64,000 nucleotides of DNA from Flexistipes sinusarabici DSM 4947 (GCF_000218625.1 NC_015672.1:1583451-1647450); one strand, 5' to 3'; shown: positions 1 through 8,902, counted from the first letter of the stretch. Notes: generated from the letters alone by a model not told the origin. A program made the numbers and translations.

Positions 1-1
1 C

Positions 2-610
2 AGAGCAGAAAATCCAAATTTAGCAAATTACGGTGCTGCTAAAACATTCAGTTTTAATTACTCGGGGGAAAAATATTCTTTCAACCTGATATACAATCAA
101 AATTATATAGGATACTACAGGTTCTTCCCTCAAACAGTGCTTAACGCCTACCTTGCTTCTCCGCCCTCGGCAGGTTTTCAACGTGCAGTCGTAAAATCTT
201 TAAACAGTGCGGTTTTGGGGAAAAGCGAAGTCGAAGCAGTTAATATCATATTAAGATTCGTTCAAAAATCTTTTGAATATAAAACAGATATGGAACAGTT
301 CGGCTTTGAAAAATATCTTACACCGGAAGAAACAGTTTTTTACCCGTATTCTGACTGTGAGGACAGAGCAATGCTCTTTGCATATCTGATAAGAGAAATT
401 CTGGGACTTGATGTTATTTTGCTGGATTATCCGGGACATGTGGCGGCAGCAGTCAGCTTCAGCGAAGAGATAAATCTAAATGGGAAAAGTATCGAATATA
501 ATGGCAAACGTTACTATACAGCTGATCCCACATATGTTAACGCAACAATCGGCATGGTAATGCCTCTTGTAAAAAATAAAAACTTTGAAGCAATTTCACT
601 TAGTAATTGA
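2..610 (+). CDS. Transglutaminase-like domain protein (5' end outside window)
   Basis: The reading frame is open to the left edge, so the true start lies upstream; only the last ~200 residues are visible. The C-terminal part holds a transglutaminase/cysteine-protease-like triad: a Cys in a YSDCEDRA block, a His in PGHVAAAV and an Asp in TADPTYV, in the order and spacing usual for bacterial transglutaminase-like proteins. The GTG at 137 lies inside the conserved region and is not the start. The next gene, a lipoprotein, follows after a 55-base gap in the same direction, so the two may be co-transcribed and act in the envelope. Substrate is unknown. The family call is fairly safe; whether it is a peptidase or a cross-linker cannot be told. 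Confidence 0.7.
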   Translation, partial: RAENPNLANYGAAKTFSFNYSGEKYSFNLIYNQNYIGYYRFFPQTVLNAYLASPPSAGFQRAVVKSLNSAVLGKSEVEAVNIILRFVQKSFEYKTDMEQFGFEKYLTPEETVFYPYSDCEDRAMLFAYLIREILGLDVILLDYPGHVAAAVSFSEEINLNGKSIEYNGKRYYTADPTYVNATIGMVMPLVKNKNFEAISLSN

Positions 611-653
611 TATTTTTTATGTTATATTAAAAAAAGTTTTCAATGCACTATAT

Positions 654-660
654 AAGGAGG
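654..660 (+). promoter_or_regulatory. Ribosome binding site deciding the start of the LPP20-like lipoprotein
   Basis: AAGGAGG lies 5 bases before the ATG at 666. It rules out the upstream in-frame start near 585, which would put the lipoprotein signal peptide in the middle of the protein. Confidence 0.75.
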
Positions 661-665
661 GTTTT

Positions 666-1244
666 ATGAAAAAAGTTCTATATGCAGCAATGGTATTAAC
701 TATATTATCTTTTGTTGCGGCAGGGTGCGGCAAGAAAGCTCCGGAACCTCTTAAACATTCATGCCTTGAAGGTGCTCCCAGCTGGGTGATTAACCCAAGT
801 ATGGAAGGAAGCATAACCGGCCTTGGTTCAGCAAAAATCGGTGCTGCGGGCATGCAGTTTGCAAGAACAGAAGCTATTGCAGTGGCAAGAGACGAAATAG
901 CCAGAACGATTAGTGTTAAGGTAAAAAACATGTTTAAAAATTTCACCCAGGCCACCGGGGTAGGAGATGAAGAAACCGTGGACAGAGTGGCTGTAAACGT
1001 TTCAAAACAGGTTGCCAGCCAAACACTTTCAGGAAGCGTACCAACAAAAACATGGGTTTCACCATGTAACGAATACTATACACTCGTTGTGCTGAATCCG
1101 GGTAAAGTGGAGGATGTTGTACAGAAGAATGCTATCAGCAGCTTTAAAAATGAAAGAGCGTTATGGCAGCAGTTCCAGGCAAAGAAAGCACATGAGGAGC
1201 TTGAAAAAGAAATTGAAAAGGAATTCGGTGACTATAAAAACTAA
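666..1244 (+). CDS. LPP20-family lipoprotein
   Basis: Predicted 192-residue envelope lipoprotein. The ATG at 666 has a strong AAGGAGG site and starts a classic lipoprotein signal: a KK charge pair, a hydrophobic core and a VAAGC lipobox with Cys21 as the lipidated residue. The mature part carries the LPP20 pattern: a PSWVINP segment near residue 45, a G(L)GSA motif and an 'ARTEAIAVARDEIAR' type helix, followed by a WVSPCNEYYTLVVL strand. LPP20 proteins are outer-membrane-associated and of poorly defined function. The C-terminus is charged and likely helical. It sits directly after the transglutaminase-like gene. Confidence 0.8.
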   Translation: MKKVLYAAMVLTILSFVAAGCGKKAPEPLKHSCLEGAPSWVINPSMEGSITGLGSAKIGAAGMQFARTEAIAVARDEIARTISVKVKNMFKNFTQATGVGDEETVDRVAVNVSKQVASQTLSGSVPTKTWVSPCNEYYTLVVLNPGKVEDVVQKNAISSFKNERALWQQFQAKKAHEELEKEIEKEFGDYKN

Positions 1245-1274
1245 ACATGTTTTTCCTGAAAAATGATTAAAATA

Positions 1275-1421
1275 TAGAGTGAGTACCCCGTCCAACCGCG
1301 CGCTTAATGCGTTAAGTGCGCGGAGCTTTATCTTCCTTTCCTATCAAAGAGTTGGAAGGGGATTAAGCCTGTCCGCTTCTGAACTGAGGGTGCTAAAATG
1401 GATAAAAATACATTATTCAAA
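1275..1421 (+). repeat. Small hairpin-bearing repeat element, copy A
   Basis: It matches copy B (59353-59484) in GAGTACCCC..CCAACC, AGCTTTATC, TATCAAAGAGTT, GGATTAAG and ATACATTATTCAA. Hairpin 1 has arms 1296-1307 and 1312-1323 with a 4-base loop; hairpin 2 has arms 1335-1341 and 1354-1360. Both hairpins differ in sequence from those of copy B but still pair. About 22 extra bases follow the second hairpin. The 1245-1625 gap between the lipoprotein and fbp holds this element and nothing else I recognise; the open frame 1279-1602 runs through the repeat and is not a gene. Confidence 0.65.
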
Positions 1422-1625
1422 ATTCCTGAAACATATCAAAGCAGGATTTAACCGGTCGGACAAAGACTTGCAGCAGGTTCAAGTGCAAAAATCGAAAAAA
1501 AACAAGAAAATACTGTACAAAAAATTCAAGTTTTATAAAAATACACTAATAACTGAGCACAACAAACATACTAAAAGAGATGTTTTAAAAATATCGTATT
1601 AAAATTCTTTTTGAAGGAGGTTTGG

Positions 1626-2618
1626 ATGGAAAAAGGAGTAACAAACTTAAGCAGATTTCTGCTTGAGGAGCAGAGAAAACACCCGGAAGCAACAGGTGAA
1701 TTCACCATACTGCTGGAACAGATAGCTTTTGCTGCAAAAATAATAAGCAGCGAAGTTAACAAAGCCGGACTCGTAAACATCCTTGGTAAAAATGAATCCA
1801 CAAATGTCCACGGAGAAGAACAGCAGAAACTGGATGTCTATGCAAACCGCAAAATGATTGAAGCCCTGGATCATACGGGAAAAGTCTGTGCCATGGCATC
1901 CGAAGAAGAAGAAGATATTATAGAAATCCCCGACAAATATCCGAAAGGCAAATATGTCATAGTCTTCGATCCTCTCGACGGTTCCAGCAATATTGACGTG
2001 AATATCAGTATTGGAACCATATTCGGTATTTATAAAAGAATTTCGGAAGGTTTTAACGGATGCAGAGAGGATTTTCTGCAGGAGGGGAATAAACTTGTAG
2101 CTTCAGGATATGTAGTTTACGGCTCCAGTACTATGTTTGTGTACACCACGGGTGTCGGTGTAAACGGATTTACCCTTGATCCCAGCATCGGTGAATTTCT
2201 CCTTTCACATGAAAACATCAGAATTCCTGAACACGGCAAAATATTAAGCATAAACGAGGCCAATTATCACAGATGGACTCCTGAAATCAGGGATTTTGTT
2301 GAATATATAAAAAATATAAAAGAAAGAAAATACACCTCCCGCTATATCGGTTCACTTGTTGCCGATTTCCACAGAAATCTTCTGAAAGGAGGTATTTTCC
2401 TCTATCCCGGAGACAAAAGCAATCCCGAAGGTAAACTCAGGCTGCTTTATGAGGCAAATCCAATGGCACACATTATTGAACAGGCAGGTGGAATGGCCAC
2501 AGACGGTCACAAGAATATTCTTGATATAAAACCGGAAAAGCTTCACCAGAAGACACCGTTAATAATAGGTTCCAGGTTTGAAGTGGAAACGTACCTGAAA
2601 TATATGAAAAAGAGCTGA
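1626..2618 (+). CDS. fbp: Fructose-1,6-bisphosphatase class I
   Basis: Hydrolyses fructose-1,6-bisphosphate to fructose-6-phosphate and phosphate in gluconeogenesis (cytoplasm). The 330-residue protein is of normal class I length. The metal/phosphate site FDPLDGSSNIDVN lies at about residues 114-126, and a SEEEE metal-binding stretch is near residue 92. The C-terminal half has the substrate-binding YIGSLVADFHRNLLKGG segment and the late EANPMAHIIEQAGG block. The ATG at 1626 is preceded by AAGGAGG (1614-1620); the TTG at 1611 overlaps that site and is rejected. It is first in a tight operon with nfo and others. Confidence 0.95.
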   Translation: MEKGVTNLSRFLLEEQRKHPEATGEFTILLEQIAFAAKIISSEVNKAGLVNILGKNESTNVHGEEQQKLDVYANRKMIEALDHTGKVCAMASEEEEDIIEIPDKYPKGKYVIVFDPLDGSSNIDVNISIGTIFGIYKRISEGFNGCREDFLQEGNKLVASGYVVYGSSTMFVYTTGVGVNGFTLDPSIGEFLLSHENIRIPEHGKILSINEANYHRWTPEIRDFVEYIKNIKERKYTSRYIGSLVADFHRNLLKGGIFLYPGDKSNPEGKLRLLYEANPMAHIIEQAGGMATDGHKNILDIKPEKLHQKTPLIIGSRFEVETYLKYMKKS

Positions 2619-2621
2619 TAA

Positions 2622-3452
2622 ATGTATGTGGGCGCACACGAATCAATAGCCGGGGAGATTCACAAAAGCATCGACAGAGCACTAACGGATGAATGTGAAT
2701 CGATGCAGGTGTTTGTAAAGAATGCCAATAGATGGCAGGGCAAAAAAATAAGCGGTGATGAAGCAGAGAAATTTCGCAAAAAAGCTGAAAAATTAGGGCA
2801 TAATAAAATTTGCGCCCACAGTTCGTATCTTATCAACATGGCAACAGAAAAGAAAGACCTGTATAAAAAATCTTTTGAAAGCCTAAAGGATGAACTGGGC
2901 AGGTGTGATGCTCTCGGTATCCCGTACTATGTAATTCATCCGGGCTCGCACACAGGTATCGGTGAGGAGAAAGGTCTTAATAATATTATTGCCCTCATTG
3001 ACAATATTTATGGGAATAATGATTTTAACTGCATGATGTTACTGGAAACCACCGCAGGACAGGGAACAAATCTCGGCTATGATATCCGGCATCTTAAATA
3101 TATTATCGACTCCTCAAAATATCCTGATAAACTGGGTGTTTGTCTTGACTCCTGCCATATGTTTGCAGCAGGTTATGATTTTAAAAATGATTACGAGAAT
3201 GTAGTTAATGAAACATTCCGTCTCTTCGGTGACAAAGTAAAAGTATTCCACCTTAACGATACCAAGTTTGATCTCGGCAGCAAAAGAGACAGACATGAAA
3301 TGATTGGTGAAGGCTTTCTCGGTGAAGAGTTTTTCAGAAAAGTCTTGAATGATAAGCATTTCAGCAAAACATTAGGTATATTGGAAACACCACTGAAAAA
3401 AGATGAAAGCTATAAACCCCAGATCAGGTATTTAAAAAGTTTAAGGAGGTGA
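2622..3452 (+). CDS. nfo: Deoxyribonuclease IV (AP endonuclease)
   Basis: Endonuclease IV family enzyme that cuts DNA 5' of abasic sites in base-excision repair. The 276-residue length is typical. It starts with YVGAHESIAG, and zinc-ligand motifs are visible in order: CAHSSYLINMA near residue 65, YVIHPGSHTG near 105, LLETTAGQGTN near 142, GVCLDSCHMFAAGYD near 175, VFHLNDTK near 212, RHEMIGEGF near 227 and the late ILETP. It begins 3 bases after the fbp stop, so it is translated from the same transcript. No unusual features. Confidence 0.95.
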   Translation: MYVGAHESIAGEIHKSIDRALTDECESMQVFVKNANRWQGKKISGDEAEKFRKKAEKLGHNKICAHSSYLINMATEKKDLYKKSFESLKDELGRCDALGIPYYVIHPGSHTGIGEEKGLNNIIALIDNIYGNNDFNCMMLLETTAGQGTNLGYDIRHLKYIIDSSKYPDKLGVCLDSCHMFAAGYDFKNDYENVVNETFRLFGDKVKVFHLNDTKFDLGSKRDRHEMIGEGFLGEEFFRKVLNDKHFSKTLGILETPLKKDESYKPQIRYLKSLRR

Positions 3453-3457
3453 TAATA

Positions 3458-3973
3458 ATGAATAAAGCACTTATAATCATTGACATGCTTAATGATTTCG
3501 TACAGGAAGGTGCTCCTCTGCAAACTCCGAATGCCAAAAGCATTGTAGCCTGTATAAACGAACAGAGAAAAATTGCTGCAGAAAACTCCAATCCCGTTAT
3601 ATATGTGTGTGATGCTCACGATCCGGAAGACAAAGAATTTGAAATTTGGCCGAAGCATTGTGTAAAAGGAACGAAAGGAGCAGAAATTATCGATGAGCTC
3701 AAACCGGAGAGTAATGATATAGTCCTGGAGAAAACAAGATATTCCTGTTTCTTTGATAGCCGGTTAAATGAGATCCTGAAGGAAAAAAACATCGATACTT
3801 TAGTATTGACTGGACTTTTAACCAACGTTTGTGTTATGTATACCGCTGCTGATGCGGTCAGCAGAAACTACCGTGTGATTGTACCGGAAAACTGTGTTAT
3901 CGCCCTGGATGAGGAAACACACAAGTTTGGTATGCAGCAACTGAAAAATGTTCACAATGCGGAGATTATATGA
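3458..3973 (+). CDS. Isochorismatase-family cysteine hydrolase, nicotinamidase-like
   Basis: Predicted amidohydrolase of the isochorismatase fold, 171 residues. The catalytic Asp is in LIIIDMLNDF (residue 8), the Lys in VLEKTRYSCF and the Cys in GLLTNVCVMYTA. The DAHDPEDKEFEIWPKHC block resembles the metal-binding and substrate loop of nicotinamidases, which would make it an NAD-salvage enzyme (nicotinamide to nicotinate); this is inferred from motif similarity only. The ATG at 3458 lies 8 bases after AAGGAGG (3443-3449), which is inside the end of nfo. The stop overlaps the next start as ATGA at 3970-3973, indicating translational coupling. Confidence 0.85.
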   Translation: MNKALIIIDMLNDFVQEGAPLQTPNAKSIVACINEQRKIAAENSNPVIYVCDAHDPEDKEFEIWPKHCVKGTKGAEIIDELKPESNDIVLEKTRYSCFFDSRLNEILKEKNIDTLVLTGLLTNVCVMYTAADAVSRNYRVIVPENCVIALDEETHKFGMQQLKNVHNAEII

Positions 3974-5511
3974 CGGAAGATTCAAGTCTGCTGATTTTAA
4001 GAGATTTGGTTAAACCGAAAAAGGAAATCGAAACGCATATTTCCCACGTTTTGCTTACTGATGATTATGTCTACAAACTGAAGAAAAAGGTGGACTTCGG
4101 TTTCCTGAATTTCAAGCTTTCAAAGGACAGGAAGCGCTTTTGTATTCTGGAAAAAGAACTGAACCAGCGTTTTTGCCAGAATGTATATGAGGATGCTTTG
4201 AAGATTGCCAGACGCGGCTCCGAATTTGTTCTCGTTCCGGCCACAAGCACACTGACGGCAGTGGATTATGTTGTAAAAATGAAAAGAATTCCTGAAAAGG
4301 ATTTTCTGAAAAACAGAATCGAAAAAGGTGAAATTTCCCAGGATAACGCAAGAGAGATAGGACAACAGACAGCAGAGTTATTCCAAAATATTGAAACTTC
4401 GGTTGAAGCTGCAGAAGAAAACGGCGGCTATAAAACGGTACGATATAATTGTGAAGAAAATTTCCAGCAAACTGAAAAGTATAGCGGCACATTAATAGAC
4501 AGTAAGTATTATGACTTTATAAAGAAAAAAACATTAGATTTTCTGGATAATAATCAAAATATTTTTACAAACAGAGTATCCGGGGGATATGTAAAAGACG
4601 GACACGGGGATTTGAGGCTGGAACATATTTTTTTCCAAAACCAAAAAGTCGGACTGATGGACTGTATAGAGTTCAACAGAAGGATGCGTTTCAACGATGT
4701 CATATCCGATTTCGTTTTTCTCTGCACTGAACTTGACCAAATCGGCAAATATGAACTCTCGGACGCCTTTCTTGAGGGATTTCTCAGTGTCTATGACGAT
4801 GAGGACTCACAAAAACTGATAAATTTTTATAAATGTTACAGGGCTTTTGTAAGGGCAAAAGTCACCTGTTTCTTATTGGAAGAGAAAGGTGAAAACTGGG
4901 AAAATTACACCCAAAAGAAAGAAGAACTAAACAGGCTAATGGAATTAAGTCTTACATATTCAATTAACATGGATGGAGTAAAAACTCTTCTTTTCACGGG
5001 TCTTATGGGAACAGGTAAAAGTAAAAATGCAAAGGCTTTTGTAAAAAAATACCCTGGCCGCCTTCTGAGTACTGATTATTATAGAAAAATCACAGCCGGT
5101 CTTGATCCCAAATCAAAAATTTATGATGAATACGGCAAAGGTTTATACTCAAAAGAGAATTCACAAATATTATACAAAAAACTCGGTGAGATAGCCTGTA
5201 AATACAGCAAATTAGGCAGGATGACGGTAGTTGACGGCAGTTTCTCGAAAAACGATTTTCTTGAAATATTCAGGAACGATAATAATCTGCATATAATCAA
5301 ACTCAAATTTACAGCTGATGAAGATGAAATAATTAAAAGACTGCAGAAACGGCTGAGCAAATCCTCTGTTTCCGACGGAAGGCCGGAAATTTTTGATAAA
5401 CAGATGAAATCTGCAGAGGATATAGGTGCTGGACTGGTAGTGGACACTACCGAAGCAGCTGTGGATGATAATTTAATAAAAATAGAAAATTTTTTGATTG
5501 ATGAAGCATAA
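3970..5511 (+). CDS. Two-domain protein: aminoglycoside-phosphotransferase-like kinase fused to a P-loop kinase
   Basis: 513 residues. The N-terminal part resembles the APH-like family, with a catalytic loop HGDLRLEH (about residue 214) and a metal-binding DCIEFN (about 234). The C-terminal part has a Walker A GLMGTGKSK near residue 343 followed by a nucleoside/gluconate-kinase-type domain. This architecture is known from COG2187/COG0645 fusions, whose substrate is unknown; 'aminoglycoside' is a family name and does not imply resistance. It overlaps the upstream hydrolase by 4 bases and the downstream MBL gene by 11, so it is part of the fbp operon. Confidence 0.8.
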   Translation: MTEDSSLLILRDLVKPKKEIETHISHVLLTDDYVYKLKKKVDFGFLNFKLSKDRKRFCILEKELNQRFCQNVYEDALKIARRGSEFVLVPATSTLTAVDYVVKMKRIPEKDFLKNRIEKGEISQDNAREIGQQTAELFQNIETSVEAAEENGGYKTVRYNCEENFQQTEKYSGTLIDSKYYDFIKKKTLDFLDNNQNIFTNRVSGGYVKDGHGDLRLEHIFFQNQKVGLMDCIEFNRRMRFNDVISDFVFLCTELDQIGKYELSDAFLEGFLSVYDDEDSQKLINFYKCYRAFVRAKVTCFLLEEKGENWENYTQKKEELNRLMELSLTYSINMDGVKTLLFTGLMGTGKSKNAKAFVKKYPGRLLSTDYYRKITAGLDPKSKIYDEYGKGLYSKENSQILYKKLGEIACKYSKLGRMTVVDGSFSKNDFLEIFRNDNNLHIIKLKFTADEDEIIKRLQKRLSKSSVSDGRPEIFDKQMKSAEDIGAGLVVDTTEAAVDDNLIKIENFLIDEA

Positions 5512-6490
5512 CTTTATAATAAAACCGATAAACTCTCCTTTTGAAGATACTGCTTTTTTTGTGCGCAATATTTACAAGAAAAAGGCCTTTCTTCTGGATT
5601 GCGGAAGACTCGGCAATATCTCAAACAGTGAAGTCCTCAGCATAAGTGATATTTTTATCAGTCATGCCCATGTGGATCATTTTTATGGATTTGACAGAAT
5701 ATTAAGAAGTTTCTTGAGATCTGAGAAGCATATTAGATTTTTCGGGCCACCCGGAATTATCGAAAATGTCAGCGGCAAACTCAGAGGATACACATGGAAT
5801 TTGGTTCAGGACTACAAATTTACTCTCGAAGTAATAGAATTAAGCAGCAAAAAACCTTACAAAAGGGCAATGTTCAGATCCTACGAATCATTCAAGCCCG
5901 AAATTGAGAAGTATAGCCCTGAAAAGATAGATTTGGGGGACGGATTCACCCTTACATTTCAATTTTTCGATCACGGAACAATCTCCGTAGGTTACAGAAT
6001 AAACGAATTTATTCACATAAATATTAAGAAAAATTCATGTGAACAGTATGGGTTTATCCCCGGCAAATGGCTGACCGAGCTAAAAGACGAACTGAGAAAA
6101 GGAAACAGGGAAACAATCCTTAATGTGTCCACTTTTGACGGCACAAAAGAATACAGCATAAAAGAACTTGAGGAAATGCTCGTTATATATTCACCGGCTC
6201 AGGATTTAACATTCATTACGGACAACGCTCCCACATATGAAAATTATGTAAAGGCAATAAATTTTGCCGAAAACAGCCATATTCTGCTTATCGAAAGTAT
6301 GTTTATGAAAACGGATGTAACACACGCCGTTAAAAAGAAGCATTTAACCACGGATCTGGCCAAGAATATCTTCTGTAAAAGTGGAAGCAAATATGTGAAA
6401 TTTTTTCACTTTGCACCCAAATACGAAAAGGAAAAACCCGCTTTTTATCAGAATCTCTATAACGGCGTGGCTAAAAAAATCTTCAAATAA
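5501..6490 (+). CDS. MBL-fold metallohydrolase, ribonuclease Z-like
   Basis: 329 residues. The metallo-beta-lactamase motif SHAHVDH lies near residue 52, after an LLDCG strand. The layout (HAHVDHFYGFDRILRSF, then LTFITDNAPTYEN, a KKHLTT block and a terminal FHFAPKY) follows tRNase Z-like proteins, where the late His residues bind zinc or substrate. A bona fide tRNA 3'-processing role is not certain, because the flexible-arm region is not clearly recognised. Start: ATG 5501 is preferred to the TTG at 5498. It ends the fbp operon and converges on pepD with only 5 bases between them. Confidence 0.75.
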   Translation: MKHNFIIKPINSPFEDTAFFVRNIYKKKAFLLDCGRLGNISNSEVLSISDIFISHAHVDHFYGFDRILRSFLRSEKHIRFFGPPGIIENVSGKLRGYTWNLVQDYKFTLEVIELSSKKPYKRAMFRSYESFKPEIEKYSPEKIDLGDGFTLTFQFFDHGTISVGYRINEFIHINIKKNSCEQYGFIPGKWLTELKDELRKGNRETILNVSTFDGTKEYSIKELEEMLVIYSPAQDLTFITDNAPTYENYVKAINFAENSHILLIESMFMKTDVTHAVKKKHLTTDLAKNIFCKSGSKYVKFFHFAPKYEKEKPAFYQNLYNGVAKKIFK

Positions 6491-6495
6491 ATTTA

Positions 6496-7884
6496 TCAGG
6501 CTATTTTTTCAAAAACCCTTTTTAACAGTCTTGCCACTTTCTCCACAGATGAAAGGCTTAAACGCTCAGCAGGGCTGTGAGCATCAATTATAGTGGGTCC
6601 CAGGGATATCATTTCCATATTTTCGAATTTTTCACCGATTACACCGCATTCAAGTCCGGCATGGACAACATCTACTTTAGGAGCTTTTCCGAAAATTTCG
6701 GAATAGGTATTCTTAAATATGCTGACTATTTCAGAATCGGGTTCAGGAAGCCATCCGGGATACTCATTTCCCGTCTCATACTCAGCACCAGCTTTTAAAG
6801 CGCAGCCTTCTATCAAGGCCGTCAAGTCATTAAGATTAGACGGGTTAGAGCTCCGCTGACTGACCAAACTCATAAAAGAGCTGTTTTCAATTTTTATTGT
6901 GGCCAGATTGGACGATGTTTCCACTTTATCAGGCATCTTAGAATCATAGGAGTAGACTCCGTGAGGAATTTCGTTAATCATACTGACAATTTGGACTGAA
7001 TCATCCTGTGTTAAAAAACCTGAGCCGCTGTTTTTTGCAGTTTTCAAATCAAACAATCCGGTATCAAACTCCGCCAGTGTATCTTCTATGTTTTTTCTTG
7101 TGATTTCACCTTCTACCATAAATTCTGCGAAGGCGCTGCGGGGGATAGCATTATGAGCTGTTCCCCCGTTAATATCCGATATGTAAACAGGATAATTTTT
7201 GTTAACAGCCCCAAGCATTTCTCCCAACATCTTTATCGCATTCGGTCTGCCTTTATGTATATCAAGTCCTGAGTGCCCCCCTTCCAATCCTTTGATTTCA
7301 AGCTTGAACATCTCAGCAGCATCAAGATTAATAAAATCATATTTTTTGTTTATCAACGTATCCCTTCCACCGGCACATCCGATAATAAACTCTCCCTCCG
7401 TTTCCGTATCAAGATTTATCAAAGTGCTTCCGGTTAGCATGTCTTCTTCCAGACCGGAAGCTCCAACAAGTCCCCTCTCCTCATCCACTGTGAAAAGAAG
7501 CTCCAGATTGGGCTTAGGCGACTTTTCCTCTGACAATAAAAACGCCAGAGCCATACCGGCTCCGTTATCAGCACCTAATGTAGTACCTTCGGCTTTAAGC
7601 CAGTCATCTTTAATTGTCATCTTAATGGGGTCTTTGCTGAAATCATGCCTTGCACCACTTTCTTTCTCACACACCATATCCATATGATTTTGGATAACAA
7701 CGGTGTTATTACTGCCGGTGTCAATTTTTACACAAATGTTACCGGTTTTATCCGTTTTTGTTTCAAATCCGTTATCGTGAGCCCTTTTCATTATCCATTC
7801 CGCAATCATTTTTTCATTACCGGAACATCTTGGTATCCGGGATATTTCCCCAAATATTTCCATAAATTCTTTAAGATAGCTCAT
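6496..7884 (-). CDS. pepD: Aminoacyl-histidine dipeptidase (cytosolic non-specific dipeptidase)
   Basis: M20-family zinc dipeptidase, 462 residues, close to the usual ~480. Visible metal and catalytic residues: His67 and Asp69 in VIQNHMDMVCEK, Asp106 in LGADNGAG, Glu135/Glu136 in VDEERGL, and a C-terminal AHSPAE block holding the last His. The lid domain is marked by GGHSGLDIH near residue 205. It would split Xaa-His and other dipeptides in the cytoplasm. It is a single gene, convergent with the fbp operon; the upstream side faces a long repeat-rich gap. Confidence 0.92.
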   Translation of the reverse strand: MSYLKEFMEIFGEISRIPRCSGNEKMIAEWIMKRAHDNGFETKTDKTGNICVKIDTGSNNTVVIQNHMDMVCEKESGARHDFSKDPIKMTIKDDWLKAEGTTLGADNGAGMALAFLLSEEKSPKPNLELLFTVDEERGLVGASGLEEDMLTGSTLINLDTETEGEFIIGCAGGRDTLINKKYDFINLDAAEMFKLEIKGLEGGHSGLDIHKGRPNAIKMLGEMLGAVNKNYPVYISDINGGTAHNAIPRSAFAEFMVEGEITRKNIEDTLAEFDTGLFDLKTAKNSGSGFLTQDDSVQIVSMINEIPHGVYSYDSKMPDKVETSSNLATIKIENSSFMSLVSQRSSNPSNLNDLTALIEGCALKAGAEYETGNEYPGWLPEPDSEIVSIFKNTYSEIFGKAPKVDVVHAGLECGVIGEKFENMEMISLGPTIIDAHSPAERLSLSSVEKVARLLKRVFEKIA

Positions 7885-8374
7885 TTTTCACCCTGTTTAT
7901 AATTATTGAAACCCAATTTACACTATATTATTTCCAAACTCAATAACGCACAACTTATAAACTCCCAAAATTTTCACATTTTAATGCGTGAGAACCGTAA
8001 TGCGTGATGGGTAATGGGTAATGGGTGATGGGTTCAAGGTTCAAGGTTTACCCTGTGAGCTTTGAATAATTCAGGAAGCGGGGGTTCAGCCCCGCCACAG
8101 AATAACGTCAGTTTTCAAACGGAAGCCCGTGCAACTGCAGGGCTAAACCCCTGCCTCCGAAACCTAACACTAATTCTCTCTTTCCCATATTTACCTTTAC
8201 CTTTACCTTTGCCTCTGCCTCTGCCTCTGCCTTTGCCTCTGCTTTTGCTTTTAACTTAGCGCTTAAAACTTAACACTTAGCACTTCACTCTCTCCCTATT
8301 TCCAGCTGTTTATCCTTTTAAACTCGTTCTAAATAATATTGATAAGAAAATTTTAGTGGCTCTAAAAATAAATC
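7885..8374. repeat. Repeat-rich intergenic region, composite word tract 1
   Basis: The gap between pepD and hsp20. It opens with CTCCCAAAATTTTCACATT (7962-7980), a block also present at 38239 and 45840. This is followed by GTAATGCGTGATGGG with GTAATGGGT repeats and TTCAAGGTTCAAGGTTTA (about 7990-8050). Then come small repeat element copy D (8057-8177), a hexanucleotide tract of CCTTTA/CCTCTG units (about 8192-8251), and AGCGCTTAAAACTTAACACTTAGCACTTCACTC (about 8258-8292, in pieces). The tract's words recur in at least four other gaps. The open frame 8062-8259, with a Pro-Leu tail, is a by-product of the hexamer and is not a gene. Confidence 0.7.
8057..8177 (+). repeat. Small repeat element, copy D
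   Basis: The left end GAGCTTTGAATAATTCAGGAAG is closely similar to the left end of copy C (38070 on) and to CTTTGAATAA of copy B. Two inverted 18-base arms, 8078-8095 (GCGGGGGTTCAGCCCCGC) and 8137-8154 (GCAGGGCTAAACCCCTGC), are each near-dyadic and can pair with each other or fold alone. The right end AACACTAATTC is a degenerate match to AACATTATTC of copy C. Boundaries are approximate. Confidence 0.5.
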
Positions 8375-8402
8375 TTGACACAAGTAGACTCAGATATATC
8401 TT
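8375..8402 (+). promoter_or_regulatory. Candidate vegetative promoter of hsp20
   Basis: A perfect TTGACA at 8375-8380 is followed after 16 bases by TATCTT (8397-8402; 4 of 6 consensus matches). No sigma-32 consensus or CIRCE inverted repeat is seen, so heat control, if any, is not readable here. Confidence 0.4.
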
Positions 8403-8442
8403 TATAAATGTAAAGAAAATAATTCATTAAGGAGGTGCAGAT

Positions 8443-8898
8443 ATGTTACCTAAAAGAACACAAAAAGGACTTTCTCCTTTCAGAGGAATTGACAGTCTGC
8501 AGGATGAAATGAACAGATTGTTCAATGACTTCTTTTCTCCGGATGAAAGACTGCTGGGAGAAATGGAATTTACACCCTCGATTGATATCTCCGAAAACAA
8601 GAATGAAATTGTTGTCAAAGCTGATTTGCCCGGCATGGAGGAAAAAGATATCGATGTGAGCATAGCCGGCGACCTTTTGACAATCAAGGGTGAGAGAAAA
8701 GAGGAAAAAGAGGAGAAAGAGGAAGATTATTACCGCAGAGAAAGGGTGTACGGTTCTTTCTCCAGACAAATCACACTGCCGAAGCATATTAAACGTGAAG
8801 ATGTAAAGGCAAAATTTAAAAACGGTGTACTGAAAATCACACTTCCCAAATCGGAAGACTACAAAGAGAAAGAAGTAAAAATCGAACTTGAAAAATAA
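8443..8898 (+). CDS. Small heat shock protein, Hsp20 family
   Basis: ATP-independent holdase chaperone of 151 residues. The alpha-crystallin domain spans about residues 44-137: PSIDISENKNEIVVKADLPGM at its start, then a DIDVSI strand, a LTIKGERKEE turn, and the conserved FKNGVLKITLPK near residue 125. A short charged tail follows. The N-terminal arm has the usual DEMNRLFNDFF helix. AAGGAGG lies 6 bases before the ATG. Transcribed alone, between a repeat-rich gap and a strong terminator. The linker is unusually rich in Glu/Lys (EEKEEKEE). Confidence 0.93.
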   Translation: MLPKRTQKGLSPFRGIDSLQDEMNRLFNDFFSPDERLLGEMEFTPSIDISENKNEIVVKADLPGMEEKDIDVSIAGDLLTIKGERKEEKEEKEEDYYRRERVYGSFSRQITLPKHIKREDVKAKFKNGVLKITLPKSEDYKEKEVKIELEK

Positions 8899-8902
8899 CA
8901 AG

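Noticed and set aside
1279..1602. 107-codon open frame after the lipoprotein
   Set aside because: It runs through repeat copy A and has no family features or ribosome site.
7199..7687. Antisense frame over pepD (162 codons)
   Set aside because: Opposite conserved pepD motifs; no signal or family features.
8062..8259. 65-codon frame with a Pro-Leu repeat tail
   Set aside because: The tail is the translation of a hexanucleotide tract; the rest is repeat copy D.
8258..8292. TTAGCACTT near hsp20 as half of a CIRCE site
   Set aside because: No inverted partner GAGTGCTAA is present; the sequence is part of a word tract found in non-heat-shock gaps.
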